This document shows, in pieces, positions 8,952 to 17,335 of a DNA stretch of 64,000 nucleotides (the stretch's first letter is position 1; every line of letters starts with the position of its first letter). Both the position numbers and the translations under genes were made by a program. Under the pieces are notes generated by a model. The model was not told the DNA's origin. It ran no database searches and saw nothing but the letters and a program-made list of their open reading frames with translations. Source of the DNA: Rhabdobacter roseus (GTDB taxonomy: Bacteria; Bacteroidota; Bacteroidia; Cytophagales; Spirosomataceae). The DNA lies in contig NZ_JACHGF010000003.1 in assembly GCF_014202275.1 (NCBI RefSeq), positions 757,455 to 821,454 of the forward strand. Reading direction: 5' to 3'.

Positions 8952-10763
8952 TTACCATATCAGCGAGTACGACAAATTGCCGTTTGTAGTAATAACCAAC
9001 GCTTTTTTGCCGTCGGCGCTGTTCTGCACGGTGGCCTTACCACCTTCGTTGATCCGGATGTAGTAGGTACCATCCACCAGGTAGGTATTGGCCGCGCTCG
9101 TTTCGATGCTCGTGCCTTCCACCAGCGAAGCCGTAAAAGCGGCGGGCTTGCCCTGGGCCGCTACAGGCCGAATGGTGCGCGTGAGGTAGGTACCTTCGCC
9201 GTCGGGCCGAATGGCGTCCTCAAACAGCGTGTTGTTCCACTCGTAGCGGAACGTAGGGCGGTTGGCGGCGTCCAGGTCGTAGCCCCGGAAGCGGTAGTTG
9301 GCGGCCTGTGCTCCCGCCACGGCGGTGATCATCGACTGCGCCGAAAGATCCATAACGCTGCCCAGGGGCATGCTCGTGCCGTTGCCGCGGTCGTTCCACA
9401 TGGGCGTTACGTCCAGGAAGCCTCCCTTCCATACCCGGAACAAGCTGCCATTCTCCAAATCTACCGAGTAGCTGATGCCCGTGGGCTCCCCTACCGATAC
9501 CCCGTGGGGTACTTTTTTTCCTTTGTAATTGATAAAGCTCCGGTGAATGATAGGCTCCGAGGCCGTAGCCAGCAAGATTGGGTCGGAAAAGTCCGACAGC
9601 GAGGCCGAGCTGACGTCATGCAGCGGCGTGAGGCGCACGCCGGTACCTTCGATGGTCAGCCCCAGCGAGGCGCGGGCTCCGGCTTCCTGCTTGGAAAAAA
9701 CCAGCTCGAATGGCAGCTCACCCGCGGGCAAGTCTACCTCGACCGAGCGCCGCCACCAGCTCCAGGGAAGTACCTCCGTGTTGTTGATTTTCAGGCGACC
9801 GTTTCCGCCCACAAACTGCCCGTTGAAACGGTACTTGCCCGCTTCGGCCAGCTTAATTTTACCCGTAAACCGCAGCACGTAGTCGTTTGGTACGGTACTG
9901 AACGAGCTGCTGATCATGGCGGCTTCGCCCTCGCGGTCTACCTTTAGGCGGGGCAAATCTTCTTCTTTGCTTACCTTGGATTGTGAAAATGCGTACTTAA
10001 GATCCACGAAGGTAGGTTTGGGCTTGTCGTAGCTCCGTACCACCAGGTTCCGGAAGGCCACCGGGCCGTGGTCACCCTGAAAACGGAGCGGCCCCAGGGG
10101 TACTTCGTTGTCTACCATCGCGCCGCGCGTGGGGCCGGTCAGCTCCACGTTTTCGTGGATTGTTACGCCGTTGAGCTCAATGCGAAGTACCTTAGCATTG
10201 GCAATTTTGTTGCCGGTGCCGTCGAAACGGGGCGCCTGAAACGAGATTTTGATGTGCTGCCACAGGCCCGGTGCCCGCGTTACGTTCATGCGGGGCGGGG
10301 TACCTTCAAAGCCTTTTTCACCCTCGGGTTTGCTTTCGTTCCAGCGCTCGTAGATGGCTCCGCCGTCGTGCACACTAGGGTTTGCTTTGCCCCAGCTGTC
10401 AAAGAGTTGAACTTCGTAGCGCCCCTGCAGGTAAATTCCCGAGTTGGAGCCTTTGGCCATCATAAAGTCCAGCTCTATGTCGGCATCCCCGTGGGTTAGC
10501 TTCGTAAAGAGGTCGTATTCCATCCCGTACTTTTGCTTGGCGGGCAGGTTGGCCAGTACGCCGGTACCGGCTTTGGCCGTCATGGCGTCTTTTTTAGTCA
10601 GATCCGCCGTGACGCTCCCCACAATCCGCCAGTTTTGCTGGGGTTTTTGGAAAGCACTCAAATCAGTCAACGACACGGACTGGGCACGGGCAAAGGAAGC
10701 CGAAAGCCAGCTCATCCCCAGGCAAACCAGACACCAAACCGTGGTTTTGGCTTTGTATTGCAT
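8952..10763 (-). CDS. DUF1080 (3-keto-disaccharide hydrolase family) with PA14-like domain
   Basis: A secreted protein of 603 residues from the ATG at 10763. This start gives a clean signal peptide ending ASFARAQ; an upstream in-frame ATG at 10799 adds 12 residues that spoil it. Residues about 35-245 are a DUF1080 jelly roll with the hallmark strands NSGIYLQGRYEVQLFDSWG and LRFQGDHGPVAFRNL. A PA14-like sandwich follows (about 300-395), suggesting carbohydrate binding, then a beta-rich region with a second sandwich. DUF1080 members hydrolyse 3-keto-glycosides. The operon continues into the propeller-cupredoxin gene 31 bases downstream, which might produce or use the oxidised sugar. A divergent DUF1080 gene starts at 11037. 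Confidence 0.8.
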   Translation of the reverse strand: MQYKAKTTVWCLVCLGMSWLSASFARAQSVSLTDLSAFQKPQQNWRIVGSVTADLTKKDAMTAKAGTGVLANLPAKQKYGMEYDLFTKLTHGDADIELDFMMAKGSNSGIYLQGRYEVQLFDSWGKANPSVHDGGAIYERWNESKPEGEKGFEGTPPRMNVTRAPGLWQHIKISFQAPRFDGTGNKIANAKVLRIELNGVTIHENVELTGPTRGAMVDNEVPLGPLRFQGDHGPVAFRNLVVRSYDKPKPTFVDLKYAFSQSKVSKEEDLPRLKVDREGEAAMISSSFSTVPNDYVLRFTGKIKLAEAGKYRFNGQFVGGNGRLKINNTEVLPWSWWRRSVEVDLPAGELPFELVFSKQEAGARASLGLTIEGTGVRLTPLHDVSSASLSDFSDPILLATASEPIIHRSFINYKGKKVPHGVSVGEPTGISYSVDLENGSLFRVWKGGFLDVTPMWNDRGNGTSMPLGSVMDLSAQSMITAVAGAQAANYRFRGYDLDAANRPTFRYEWNNTLFEDAIRPDGEGTYLTRTIRPVAAQGKPAAFTASLVEGTSIETSAANTYLVDGTYYIRINEGGKATVQNSADGKKALVITTNGNLSYSLIW

Positions 10764-11036
10764 ATTTTGTTCAAAATAGGTTAATTGGAAAACGATCACT
10801 ACCCGACAGAAGACTACCTAGCCGTATCGGGGCCCCAAAAATACGATTTTTTTTGAGTATGCCCCAGGGTACTTTTGGCTTTTCGGTGCCGCTTTCTTTT
10901 GCGGCTGTAGTAAAAAATGCTTCTGTAGGGTACTTGGACATTAGATTCCGCTTTTCTATTACTTTTGGGATAACGAACGGGATGAGCACGTTGTCCTTCC
11001 CTTACCGATTACCATCATTTTAACTTTCAAATCTGT

Positions 11037-11801
11037 ATGAAACGCCCTTTATTACTGGCCACGGTACTTCTCTCCGCTCTGGCCGCTCAGGCTCAGCTGC
11101 AACCTTCTAAAATGACCCCCGAGTCCAGCGAACTGTGGGACCCCGTGCCGCGCATCGTAACGCCGGGTACCAGTACCGCCGCTGCCTCGGGCCTGACGGC
11201 CCCTTCGGATGCCATCGTACTTTTTGATGGTCAGAATCTGGACAAGTGGGTATCTTCCAAGGACGGGAGCGCGGCCGCTCCCTGGACCGTAGCCGACGGC
11301 GCCATGACCGTGGTGGGCGGCAAGGGCGACATCCAGACCAAGCAGGATTTTGAAGACTATCAGCTGCACATTGAGTTCCGGACGCCCGCCGAAGTGAAAG
11401 GAACCGGCCAGGGACGCGGCAACAGCGGCATCTTCATGCAGGGTGTATACGAGCTTCAGGTACTTGACAGCTACAACAACCGCACCTACTCCAACGGCCA
11501 GGCGGGCTCGATTTATAAGCAAACCATGCCACTGGTCAATGCCTCCAAGGGCCCCGGTGAGTGGCAGGTCTACGACGTAATCTATACCGCGCCGCGCTTC
11601 AACAAAGACGGCCAGATGACCATTCCGGCGTACATCACGGTGCTGCACAACGGCGTGCTGATCCAGAATCACACGCAGATCCACGGTACCACGCCCTACG
11701 TAGGCCGCCCTACCGTAGCGCCGCACGGCCGTGGGCCCATCAAGCTGCAAGACCACGGCAACCCTACCAGCTTCCGGAACGTCTGGATTCGGGAGTTGTA
11801 G
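11037..11801 (+). CDS. DUF1080 (3-keto-disaccharide hydrolase family) protein
   Basis: A 254-residue secreted protein. The signal peptide MKRPLLLATVLLSALAAQAQ is followed by a short linker and one DUF1080 jelly roll (about 60-254). It shows IVLFDGQNLDKW, NSGIFMQGVYELQVLDSY and the C-terminal KLQDHGNPTSFRNVWIREL. This is the usual size for a stand-alone family member acting in the periplasm or outside on 3-keto-glycosides. It is divergent from the DUF1080/PA14 operon across 273 bases, so the two may share control. A strong terminator follows. Confidence 0.85.
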   Translation: MKRPLLLATVLLSALAAQAQLQPSKMTPESSELWDPVPRIVTPGTSTAAASGLTAPSDAIVLFDGQNLDKWVSSKDGSAAAPWTVADGAMTVVGGKGDIQTKQDFEDYQLHIEFRTPAEVKGTGQGRGNSGIFMQGVYELQVLDSYNNRTYSNGQAGSIYKQTMPLVNASKGPGEWQVYDVIYTAPRFNKDGQMTIPAYITVLHNGVLIQNHTQIHGTTPYVGRPTVAPHGRGPIKLQDHGNPTSFRNVWIREL

Positions 11802-11849
11802 TCCCTAAAAAGTACCTAGCAGGTACCTTTCCAAAGTACCCCTTGCCCC

Positions 11850-11882
11850 AGAGCCTGCTTGCCCGAGCAGGCTCTTTTTTTT
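11850..11882 (+). terminator. Intrinsic terminator after DUF1080 gene
   Basis: AGAGCCTGCT pairs with AGCAGGCTCT around a 6-base loop and is followed by eight T. Confidence 0.92.
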
Positions 11883-11890
11883 AGCCTTTG

Positions 11891-11921
11891 TTTGGATTAC
11901 TAAAATAGGTACTTACCTTTG
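11891..11921 (+). promoter_or_regulatory. Sigma-A type promoter TTTG-N19-TACCTTTG
   Basis: A -33 TTTG at 11891-11894 and a perfect -7 box TACCTTTG at 11914-11921 are separated by 19 bases, matching the Bacteroidota consensus. The Rrf2 operator palindrome begins at the next base. The -7 box also contains the iterated GGTAC/TACC motif of this genome. Confidence 0.65.
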
Positions 11922-11946
11922 TACTGTAATTTTATTTATTACAGTA
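11922..11946 (+). promoter_or_regulatory. Operator palindrome TACTGTAA-N9-TTACAGTA
   Basis: A perfect 8-base inverted repeat with a 9-base spacer sits between the -7 box and the ATG of the Rrf2 gene. A dimer bound here would cover the transcription start, so autorepression is likely. A half site ACTGTAA recurs at 12371-12377 ahead of the next gene. The dimension fits Rrf2 dimers, but the assignment is inferred from position. Confidence 0.65.
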
Positions 11947-12357
11947 ATGAACAACGGACGTTTCGCTATTTCGGTACACATCCTGACGCTCCTCGCCAAG
12001 GCCGAAACGGAGGTACTTTCGTCTGAGTTTCTGGCCCGGAGCATCAACATCAATCCTGTGCTGGTGCGGAAGGAGATCAGCAACCTGCGCCAGGCGGGGC
12101 TGGTGAGTACCAAGGAAGGCAAAAACGGAGGTACCTACCTAGCGCGCGCGCCGCGGCAGATCCGGCTCTCGGAGGTATACGAGCTCGTGCGGCCGCCCGC
12201 TTTGCTGGGCCTGTGCAAGAATGCACCTAACCCCCATTGCCCCGTGGGGCAGCAGATCAACCAGCACCTGGACCAGCTCTACGCCGACGCCGATCGCGCG
12301 CTGGCCGAGCAACTAGGTACCTGGTCGCTGGCCGATTTTGTTCAAAAATTCGGCTAA
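11947..12357 (+). CDS. Rrf2-family transcriptional regulator
   Basis: A 136-residue winged-helix protein. It matches Rrf2 throughout: FAISVHILTLLA at the N-terminus, a recognition helix region with NPVLVRKEISNLRQAGLV, and a wing with GKNGGTYLA. Only two cysteines are seen near residues 98-106 (LCKNAPNPHC), fewer than in the iron-sulfur members IscR and NsrR. This resembles the YwnA-type group, which pairs with an NAD(P)-binding oxidoreductase, as here. It probably controls itself and the gene 66 bases downstream through the TACTGTAA palindrome. Confidence 0.88.
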   Translation: MNNGRFAISVHILTLLAKAETEVLSSEFLARSININPVLVRKEISNLRQAGLVSTKEGKNGGTYLARAPRQIRLSEVYELVRPPALLGLCKNAPNPHCPVGQQINQHLDQLYADADRALAEQLGTWSLADFVQKFG

Positions 12358-12423
12358 ATTTTTACCCAAAACTGTAACACTTTTTATTTCAATTTTATAA
12401 ACTACCTTAAACCAAACGCAACC

Positions 12424-13074
12424 ATGAAAATTGCCCTAGTAGGAGCCTCCGGCTACGTAGGTACCAGCCTCCTGAACGAACTCCTGGAACGCGGCCACCA
12501 GGTGACCGCCATTGCCCGTGACACCACCAAGATCACAACCCAGCACCCGAATCTTACCGTAAAAGAAAGCGACGTAAACGCCGTGGACGCCACGGCCGAG
12601 GTACTGCAAGGCCACGACGCCGTGGTAAGTACCTTCAACGCGGGCTGGACCAACCCCAACCTCTACCAGGATTTTCTGCAAGGTTCGGAGTCTATTCAGG
12701 AAGCAACCCGGCGGTCGGGCGTGAAGCGCCTGCTGGTGGTAGGTGGAGCCGGTAGCCTGGAGATCGCGCCCGGCCTGCAGCTGGTGGACTCGCCCGACTT
12801 CCCCGAAGAATACAAGGCGGGGGCGTCTTCTTCGCGCGACTACCTGGCCAAGCTCCGCCAGGAGCAAGAGCTCGACTGGACCTTCCTGAGCCCGGCCATT
12901 ATGATGCACCCCGGTATTTCGGGCCGCACGGGCCAGTTCCGTATTGGTACCGAGCAGCCCGTTTTTGACGAGCAGGGCCAGTCCCAAATCTCCGCCGAAG
13001 ACCTGTCCGTAGCGCTGGCCGATGAACTGGAAAAACCGCAGTTTAGCCGCAGCCGCTTTACGGTAGGGTACTAA
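12424..13074 (+). CDS. NAD(P)-binding oxidoreductase (NmrA/YwnB-like)
   Basis: A 216-residue atypical short-chain dehydrogenase with an N-terminal Rossmann motif GASGYVG (residues 7-13) and no signal peptide, so cytoplasmic. VGGAGSLEIAPG in the middle is typical of the NAD(P)H-binding family that includes YwnB. The classical YxxxK pair is not evident. It follows an Rrf2 regulator by 66 bases, the same arrangement as ywnA-ywnB in Bacillus, so a role in a redox or electrophile response is plausible. A half operator lies at 12371-12377. It is followed by a strong terminator. Confidence 0.82.
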   Translation: MKIALVGASGYVGTSLLNELLERGHQVTAIARDTTKITTQHPNLTVKESDVNAVDATAEVLQGHDAVVSTFNAGWTNPNLYQDFLQGSESIQEATRRSGVKRLLVVGGAGSLEIAPGLQLVDSPDFPEEYKAGASSSRDYLAKLRQEQELDWTFLSPAIMMHPGISGRTGQFRIGTEQPVFDEQGQSQISAEDLSVALADELEKPQFSRSRFTVGY

Positions 13075-13099
13075 GGTACTTTGTCAGTTGACTCAATAA

Positions 13100-13145
13100 A
13101 CAGGCAGCCCGTGGGAAGTTTTTCTGCGGGCTGCCTGTTTTATTT
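13100..13145 (+). terminator. Intrinsic terminator, 12-bp stem
   Basis: ACAGGCAGCCCG (13100-13111) pairs perfectly with CGGGCTGCCTGT (13127-13138), followed by a T-rich tail. Confidence 0.9.
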
Positions 13146-13265
13146 CTTTGTTAAAAACACAAATTTTTCATCTTTAAATTCCAAAAAAACGCTTACATTT
13201 CGTAGCGCAAAGTACCTTGGCTACGGGGTACTGTTTTTTCTCTATTTTTCAAAATCATCAACCGT

Positions 13266-13889
13266 ATGAAAAAAACAACTATTATCCTCTCGCTGCTCCT
13301 GGCGGCTCCCGTGCTACTGACCGCAAGTACCCCCGCTCCGCTTTACACCACTACCATACCGGCTCCGGCCGACTTGCAGGACTACGTGGGTACTTTCAAA
13401 ATGAACGATTCCAACCTACCTTTTAGCCAGGTAGTGGTGAGCCAGCAGGCCGGTAAACTGCACTACGTGGCGGGCGAATACGAGGGCGATTTTGCGGAAG
13501 TAAGCGGCAAAACCGACACCTTCACGGCCAACGAAGCCACCGTCACCTTCGTGCGAGACGGCGCGGGCCAAGTAGCCAAACTGCGCTTGGAGGTATCGGA
13601 AGGTACTTTTGAAGGAACCAAAGAAATGGCCAGCTTTGCCGACTACGCAGCCCGCTACAAAATGGATGGCTTACCTTTCGAACACATTGTCCTGACCGAA
13701 AAAAGCGGACAACTTCACTACGAAGCCGGGGAATACAGCGGCGTGCTGGTACCCGTACCCAACCAAGCCGATACCTTTGACGCCAACGGGCGCGCTACCT
13801 TCAAATTTACGCGTAACGATCAGAAAAAAGTGAGCCGCATGGTGGTAGAAGTGCAAGGCCAAAGCTACGAAGGCGTGCCGGCCAAGTAG
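13266..13889 (+). CDS. Secreted protein with two DUF3471-like repeats
   Basis: A 207-residue protein with a signal peptide in the first 20 residues. The mature part is two tandem copies (about 36-120 and 121-207) of one domain. Shared landmarks are the opening DYVGTFKM / DYAARYKM, then LPF, GKLHYVAGEYEG / GQLHYEAGEYSG, DTFTANEATVTFVRD / DTFDANGRATFKFTRN, and a closing SEGTFEGT / QGQSYEGV. The layout resembles DUF3471, a beta-rich domain usually fused to the C-terminus of beta-lactamase-like hydrolases. Such a hydrolase is encoded 77 bases downstream on the same strand. Function unknown; binding or support for that hydrolase is a guess. Confidence 0.7.
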   Translation: MKKTTIILSLLLAAPVLLTASTPAPLYTTTIPAPADLQDYVGTFKMNDSNLPFSQVVVSQQAGKLHYVAGEYEGDFAEVSGKTDTFTANEATVTFVRDGAGQVAKLRLEVSEGTFEGTKEMASFADYAARYKMDGLPFEHIVLTEKSGQLHYEAGEYSGVLVPVPNQADTFDANGRATFKFTRNDQKKVSRMVVEVQGQSYEGVPAK

Positions 13890-13892
13890 TCT

Positions 13893-13920
13893 CCCAAAGT
13901 ACCTGAGATAGTACTTTGGG
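13893..13920 (+). terminator. 10-bp hairpin containing GTAC, no T-run
   Basis: CCCAAAGTAC pairs with GTACTTTGGG around an 8-base loop just after the DUF3471-like gene. Without a T-run it would at best reduce read-through into the serine hydrolase gene. Confidence 0.35.
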
Positions 13921-13966
13921 CTGCATTCCCTATCCTGCTCTTCGTGCCGTTTAACCCTTCTCTGTC

Positions 13967-15562
13967 ATGCTGTCCAGTCGTAGAACTTTTATCAAGCAGC
14001 TCGGTGCCAGTACGGCTGGTGCCGGGCTGTTTCTAGGCTTCCCCAAGTACCTGCTCGCGCAGCCCCCAGGTCAAACACTAGCCCGAAGTACCTCTCCGGA
14101 GGCGCAGGGCGTTTCGTCGGCCGGGATCGCGGCCTTTCTGGAAGCCGTGGCGCAGAGCAAGCATGAGTTTCACAGCCTTATGATTGTACGGCACGGGCAG
14201 GTAGTGGCCGAAGGCTGGTGGGCCCCCTACCGCCCCGAGCTCCGGCACACCATGTACTCCATGAGCAAGAGCTTCACCTCCACGGCCATCGGGCTGGCCG
14301 TGCACGAAGGTCGCCTCACGGTAGAGGATAAAGTCATTTCTTTCTTCCCCGATAAACTACCTAGCGAGGTAAGCGAACACCTGGCGGCGCTACGCGTGCG
14401 GGATCTGCTGAGCATGGCCGTGGGCCACGAGAAAGACTCCACGCCCGACATCCGGCTGGAAGACGACTGGGTGCGGAAGTTTTTGTCGCTGCCCATCAAG
14501 TACCCGCCCGGAAGTACCTTTCTCTACAACAGCGGCGCTACCTACATGCTGTCGGCCATTGTACAGAAACTGACCGGCCAGCGAGTGCTTGAGTACCTGA
14601 GGCCCCGGCTCTTCGAGCCGCTGGGCATCGAGGGCATGGACTGGGAGCGCGACCCACAGGGCGTCGATACCGGCGGCTGGGGCCTGCGCGTCCGGACGGA
14701 AGACCTGGCGAAGTTTGGGCAATTGTACCTGCAAAAAGGTACCTGGAACGGGAAGCAACTCCTGCCCAAAGCCTGGGTAGAAGAAGCCACGAGCTTCAAG
14801 ATTCAGCAGCCCGTACCCGCCGATAACCCCGGTGCCAAGGATCGCAGCGACTGGCTACAGGGGTACTGCTACCAGTTTTGGCGCTGCCGCCACAACGCCT
14901 ACCGCGGCGACGGGGCCTTTGGCCAGTACACCATTGTGCTGCCCGAACAGGACGCCGTCATTGCCATCACCAGCGAAACCAGCAGTATGCAGGGCCAGCT
15001 TGACCTCATCTACGAGCACCTGCTCCCGGCCATGCAAGCCCAGCCGCTCGCGGCCAACGCACCTGCCGCAAGTACCCTTAAGAAAAAACTCGGCACGCTG
15101 AACCTCCCGCCGCTGCCTGCCTCCAAAGTACCCGCGCTGGCTGCTAAAGTGTCCGGCCGTACCTTCCGTCTGGAGCCTAATGCCATGAAGGCGCAGTCGG
15201 TTTCTTTTCAGTTTGGGAAAGACGCAGGTACCTTTACCCTAAAAGATGAACAAGGTACCTACCCCATAAGCTGCGGGCTGGGCCAATGGAAGCAAGGCAT
15301 CACCTCCATGCCCGGCACGCCGCCCAACCTCGTAGTGACGAAGGTAAAAAACATTCCCAGCGCGCCGGTCGCCGCCAGCGCTACCTGGCACGACGAAAGT
15401 ACCCTGGTGATGCGTTGGCAGTACATCGAGTCCCCGCACCACGACACGGTCACCTGCCGCTTCGAGGGCGACACCGTGCGGGTGCAGTTTACCAACAGCA
15501 TCGTGGCCATGAATCCTCAGGCAAAGGACGCCCGGCCGGAGCTGGTGGGGCGACTGGGGTGA
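13967..15562 (+). CDS. Serine hydrolase, beta-lactamase/DD-peptidase fold
   Basis: A 531-residue exported enzyme. The N-terminus has a Tat-like signal (SRRTFIKQ, then a hydrophobic stretch ending YLLAQ near residue 33). The catalytic Ser98-x-x-Lys101 (SMSK) and the tyrosine motif starting at Tyr187 (YNSG) are those of the class C/EstB-like family. The hydrolase domain ends near 370. Residues about 380-531 form a beta-rich C-terminal domain. The family includes esterases, amidohydrolases and penicillin-recognising enzymes; the substrate cannot be fixed from sequence. Its neighbour upstream carries the DUF3471-like domains often attached to this enzyme class. Confidence 0.85.
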   Translation: MLSSRRTFIKQLGASTAGAGLFLGFPKYLLAQPPGQTLARSTSPEAQGVSSAGIAAFLEAVAQSKHEFHSLMIVRHGQVVAEGWWAPYRPELRHTMYSMSKSFTSTAIGLAVHEGRLTVEDKVISFFPDKLPSEVSEHLAALRVRDLLSMAVGHEKDSTPDIRLEDDWVRKFLSLPIKYPPGSTFLYNSGATYMLSAIVQKLTGQRVLEYLRPRLFEPLGIEGMDWERDPQGVDTGGWGLRVRTEDLAKFGQLYLQKGTWNGKQLLPKAWVEEATSFKIQQPVPADNPGAKDRSDWLQGYCYQFWRCRHNAYRGDGAFGQYTIVLPEQDAVIAITSETSSMQGQLDLIYEHLLPAMQAQPLAANAPAASTLKKKLGTLNLPPLPASKVPALAAKVSGRTFRLEPNAMKAQSVSFQFGKDAGTFTLKDEQGTYPISCGLGQWKQGITSMPGTPPNLVVTKVKNIPSAPVAASATWHDESTLVMRWQYIESPHHDTVTCRFEGDTVRVQFTNSIVAMNPQAKDARPELVGRLG

Positions 15563-15821
15563 AGCAAGCCTTATCTCTCTTGGCTTTCTTAAAAAAAACC
15601 GATGAAAGCAGTCATCATGGACCTGCAAAAACAAGACAACGATGGGATTACGCTTTTATGGCTCTCGCTGCCGTCCGTTTGCAACCGTTCGACGGCCGTC
15701 GGTGGATAAAAAGCAAGTCTGTGACTAAATAATGCTTCTGAACCTAGCCACAGCTCGGGGCATCAGGAATATTTTTTGTGCTGCTGCCGTTGTATATTGC
15801 CAACGACTAGCAGACTGAACC

Positions 15822-16388
15822 ATGCAGGAAATAGAGCCTTTTTATAACTGGGAGAAGTACTACCAATCGGCCGACGACGAGCAGTCGCCTTTTTACCAGC
15901 GTGAGTATAACCTCAATGCCTACGAAAATACCATCTACGGGTACTACATCCATCCGCTCTGGGACGAGATCGGCTCCGAGACGCTGTACGTGAAGGTACT
16001 TTTTGCCGACTACGACCAGCACTTCGTGGTCATCGAGCTTTTTGGGGAGTGGAACGACACGCTGCACAACGACATCATGTACCTCAAGCGGAACGTCATC
16101 GACGAGTTTGTGGCGGCGGGCATCAACCAGTTTATTCTGGTTGGGGAAAATGTCCTCAACTTCCACGGCTCCGACGACGAGTACTACGCCGAGTGGTTTG
16201 AGGACGTCGAGGACGGCTGGATCGCGGCCGTTTGCTTCCGCGACCACATCGAGCAGGAGTGGAAACGCTTCCACCTCGACTACTACCTCAACTTTGGCGG
16301 TACGCTCCATCTTAACGGCTGGCGCACCATGCAACCGCATTCTTTCTACGAGCTCGTCAAAAACCTGATGGTACGGCGCCTGGCCTAA
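15822..16388 (+). CDS. Uncharacterised acidic, aromatic-rich protein
   Basis: A 188-residue protein without a signal peptide or membrane segment. It is strongly acidic and rich in Tyr, Trp and Phe (for example FYNWEKYYQ and GSDDEYYAEWFEDVEDGW). I do not recognise the family. The reverse strand is also open across the gene, but that reading lacks plausible composition, while this frame has normal codon use and a proper ATG. It is flanked by a serine hydrolase and a convergent lipoprotein gene, with a hairpin between the convergent ends. Confidence 0.7.
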   Translation: MQEIEPFYNWEKYYQSADDEQSPFYQREYNLNAYENTIYGYYIHPLWDEIGSETLYVKVLFADYDQHFVVIELFGEWNDTLHNDIMYLKRNVIDEFVAAGINQFILVGENVLNFHGSDDEYYAEWFEDVEDGWIAAVCFRDHIEQEWKRFHLDYYLNFGGTLHLNGWRTMQPHSFYELVKNLMVRRLA

Positions 16389-16444
16389 AAGCAAGGTACC
16401 TTCGACGCAAACAGCGGTCGACTAGGTACTTTACGCACAAAAAG

Positions 16445-16476
16445 AAGGGGAGAATCCAGTCTTGGCTTCTCCCCTT
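16445..16476. terminator. Hairpin between convergent genes
   Basis: AAGGGGAGAA (16445-16454) pairs perfectly with TTCTCCCCTT (16467-16476). It lies between the plus-strand gene ending at 16388 and the minus-strand gene ending at 16516. U-tracts are weak on both sides. Confidence 0.7.
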
Positions 16477-16515
16477 CCTACTTTCAGGGTTTAGGTACCC
16501 AGGCTATTTTACGGC

Positions 16516-17022
16516 CTAGTCAAAATTCTTTTCCAGCTCCGTGTCAATGGCCGCGATGAGTTGCTTGAGTTTGCTCTCAACGGTACGCCATTCGTCGTCA
16601 TTCATAGGCTTTTGCATTTCGAGCATATTGGCTTCCAACAGGTCTTTTTCGTGGATGAGCGTGTCGCGGTTGGTGGTGAGCCGCTGTTTCTTAGTAGCAT
16701 CTGCCGAGGCAATCTGCCCGTTGAGTTTTTCCAGCCGCCGGGTAATATCCTGGTGCTGCTTTTGCATCCGTTGGTAGTAGTTTTGCTGCTCCTTGGTGAG
16801 CTTCTCGTCCATCTTTTTCAGGTCGTCGCGAATATCTTCAACATCCGACTTGGTTTCGGCTTCGGCCAGTTGCTGGTAAGCGTCTTCGGTGCGGGCCTGG
16901 GCCTGCTCTTCGGTTTCGGCCAGTTTCTCACCTTCGTCGCGGCGGTTGGAGTCGCAGCTGGCGAGCAGCCAACCCATGGTGATGAAAGCGTATATTCCGG
17001 TTACAATTGCTACCTTTTTCAT
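16516..17022 (-). CDS. Coiled-coil lipoprotein
   Basis: A 168-residue lipoprotein: the N-terminal hydrophobic segment ends in LLASC, with the lipidated Cys at residue 23. The rest is almost entirely charged alpha-helix (Lys, Glu, Gln, Asp rich) with heptad-like spacing, as in DIRDDLKKMDEKLTKEQQ. No enzymatic domain is seen. It probably sits in the periplasm on one of the membranes as a structural or spacer protein. It is convergent with the unknown acidic protein. Confidence 0.75.
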   Translation of the reverse strand: MKKVAIVTGIYAFITMGWLLASCDSNRRDEGEKLAETEEQAQARTEDAYQQLAEAETKSDVEDIRDDLKKMDEKLTKEQQNYYQRMQKQHQDITRRLEKLNGQIASADATKKQRLTTNRDTLIHEKDLLEANMLEMQKPMNDDEWRTVESKLKQLIAAIDTELEKNFD

Positions 17023-17335
17023 AGTACTGTATATTTTTTGTATCGTTTGTCTGGTTTAGTACTTCCAAGTACCTAAAAAGACGGTGCCATTGGACTATAA
17101 CTACCTAAGTGTAGGAGAACGTAGAAATTCATCCTCAATAGAGGGAGCTATAAAGTACCTTTTTGGGGCCCGCTTCCCTATTCGCCGGGCAAAGAAAGGC
17201 GAGACGCGATGCATTCAGGTACCGCTAGGTACTTCACGGGCCAGAGCAAGTATATTGGTATGGGAGGGTACTTTGTATTAAAGAAAAAACGCCGATCCCT
17301 AATCAATGACCTTTATACAATCACGCATTCTCCCT

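Noticed and set aside
15600-15735. Short stretch reading WDYAFMALAAVRLQPFDG, at first sight like the end of an IS5-type transposase
   Set aside because: Too short, no conserved catalytic residues and no inverted repeats or target duplication found nearby.
15807-16394. Long open frame on the minus strand opposite the acidic protein
   Set aside because: Composition is dominated by Val, Leu, Glu and Arg without any domain pattern. The plus frame has typical codon use and aromatic content.
17084-17281. 65-codon open frame before the third DUF1080 gene
   Set aside because: No domain, no plausible composition, dense in RGTACY; likely a control region.
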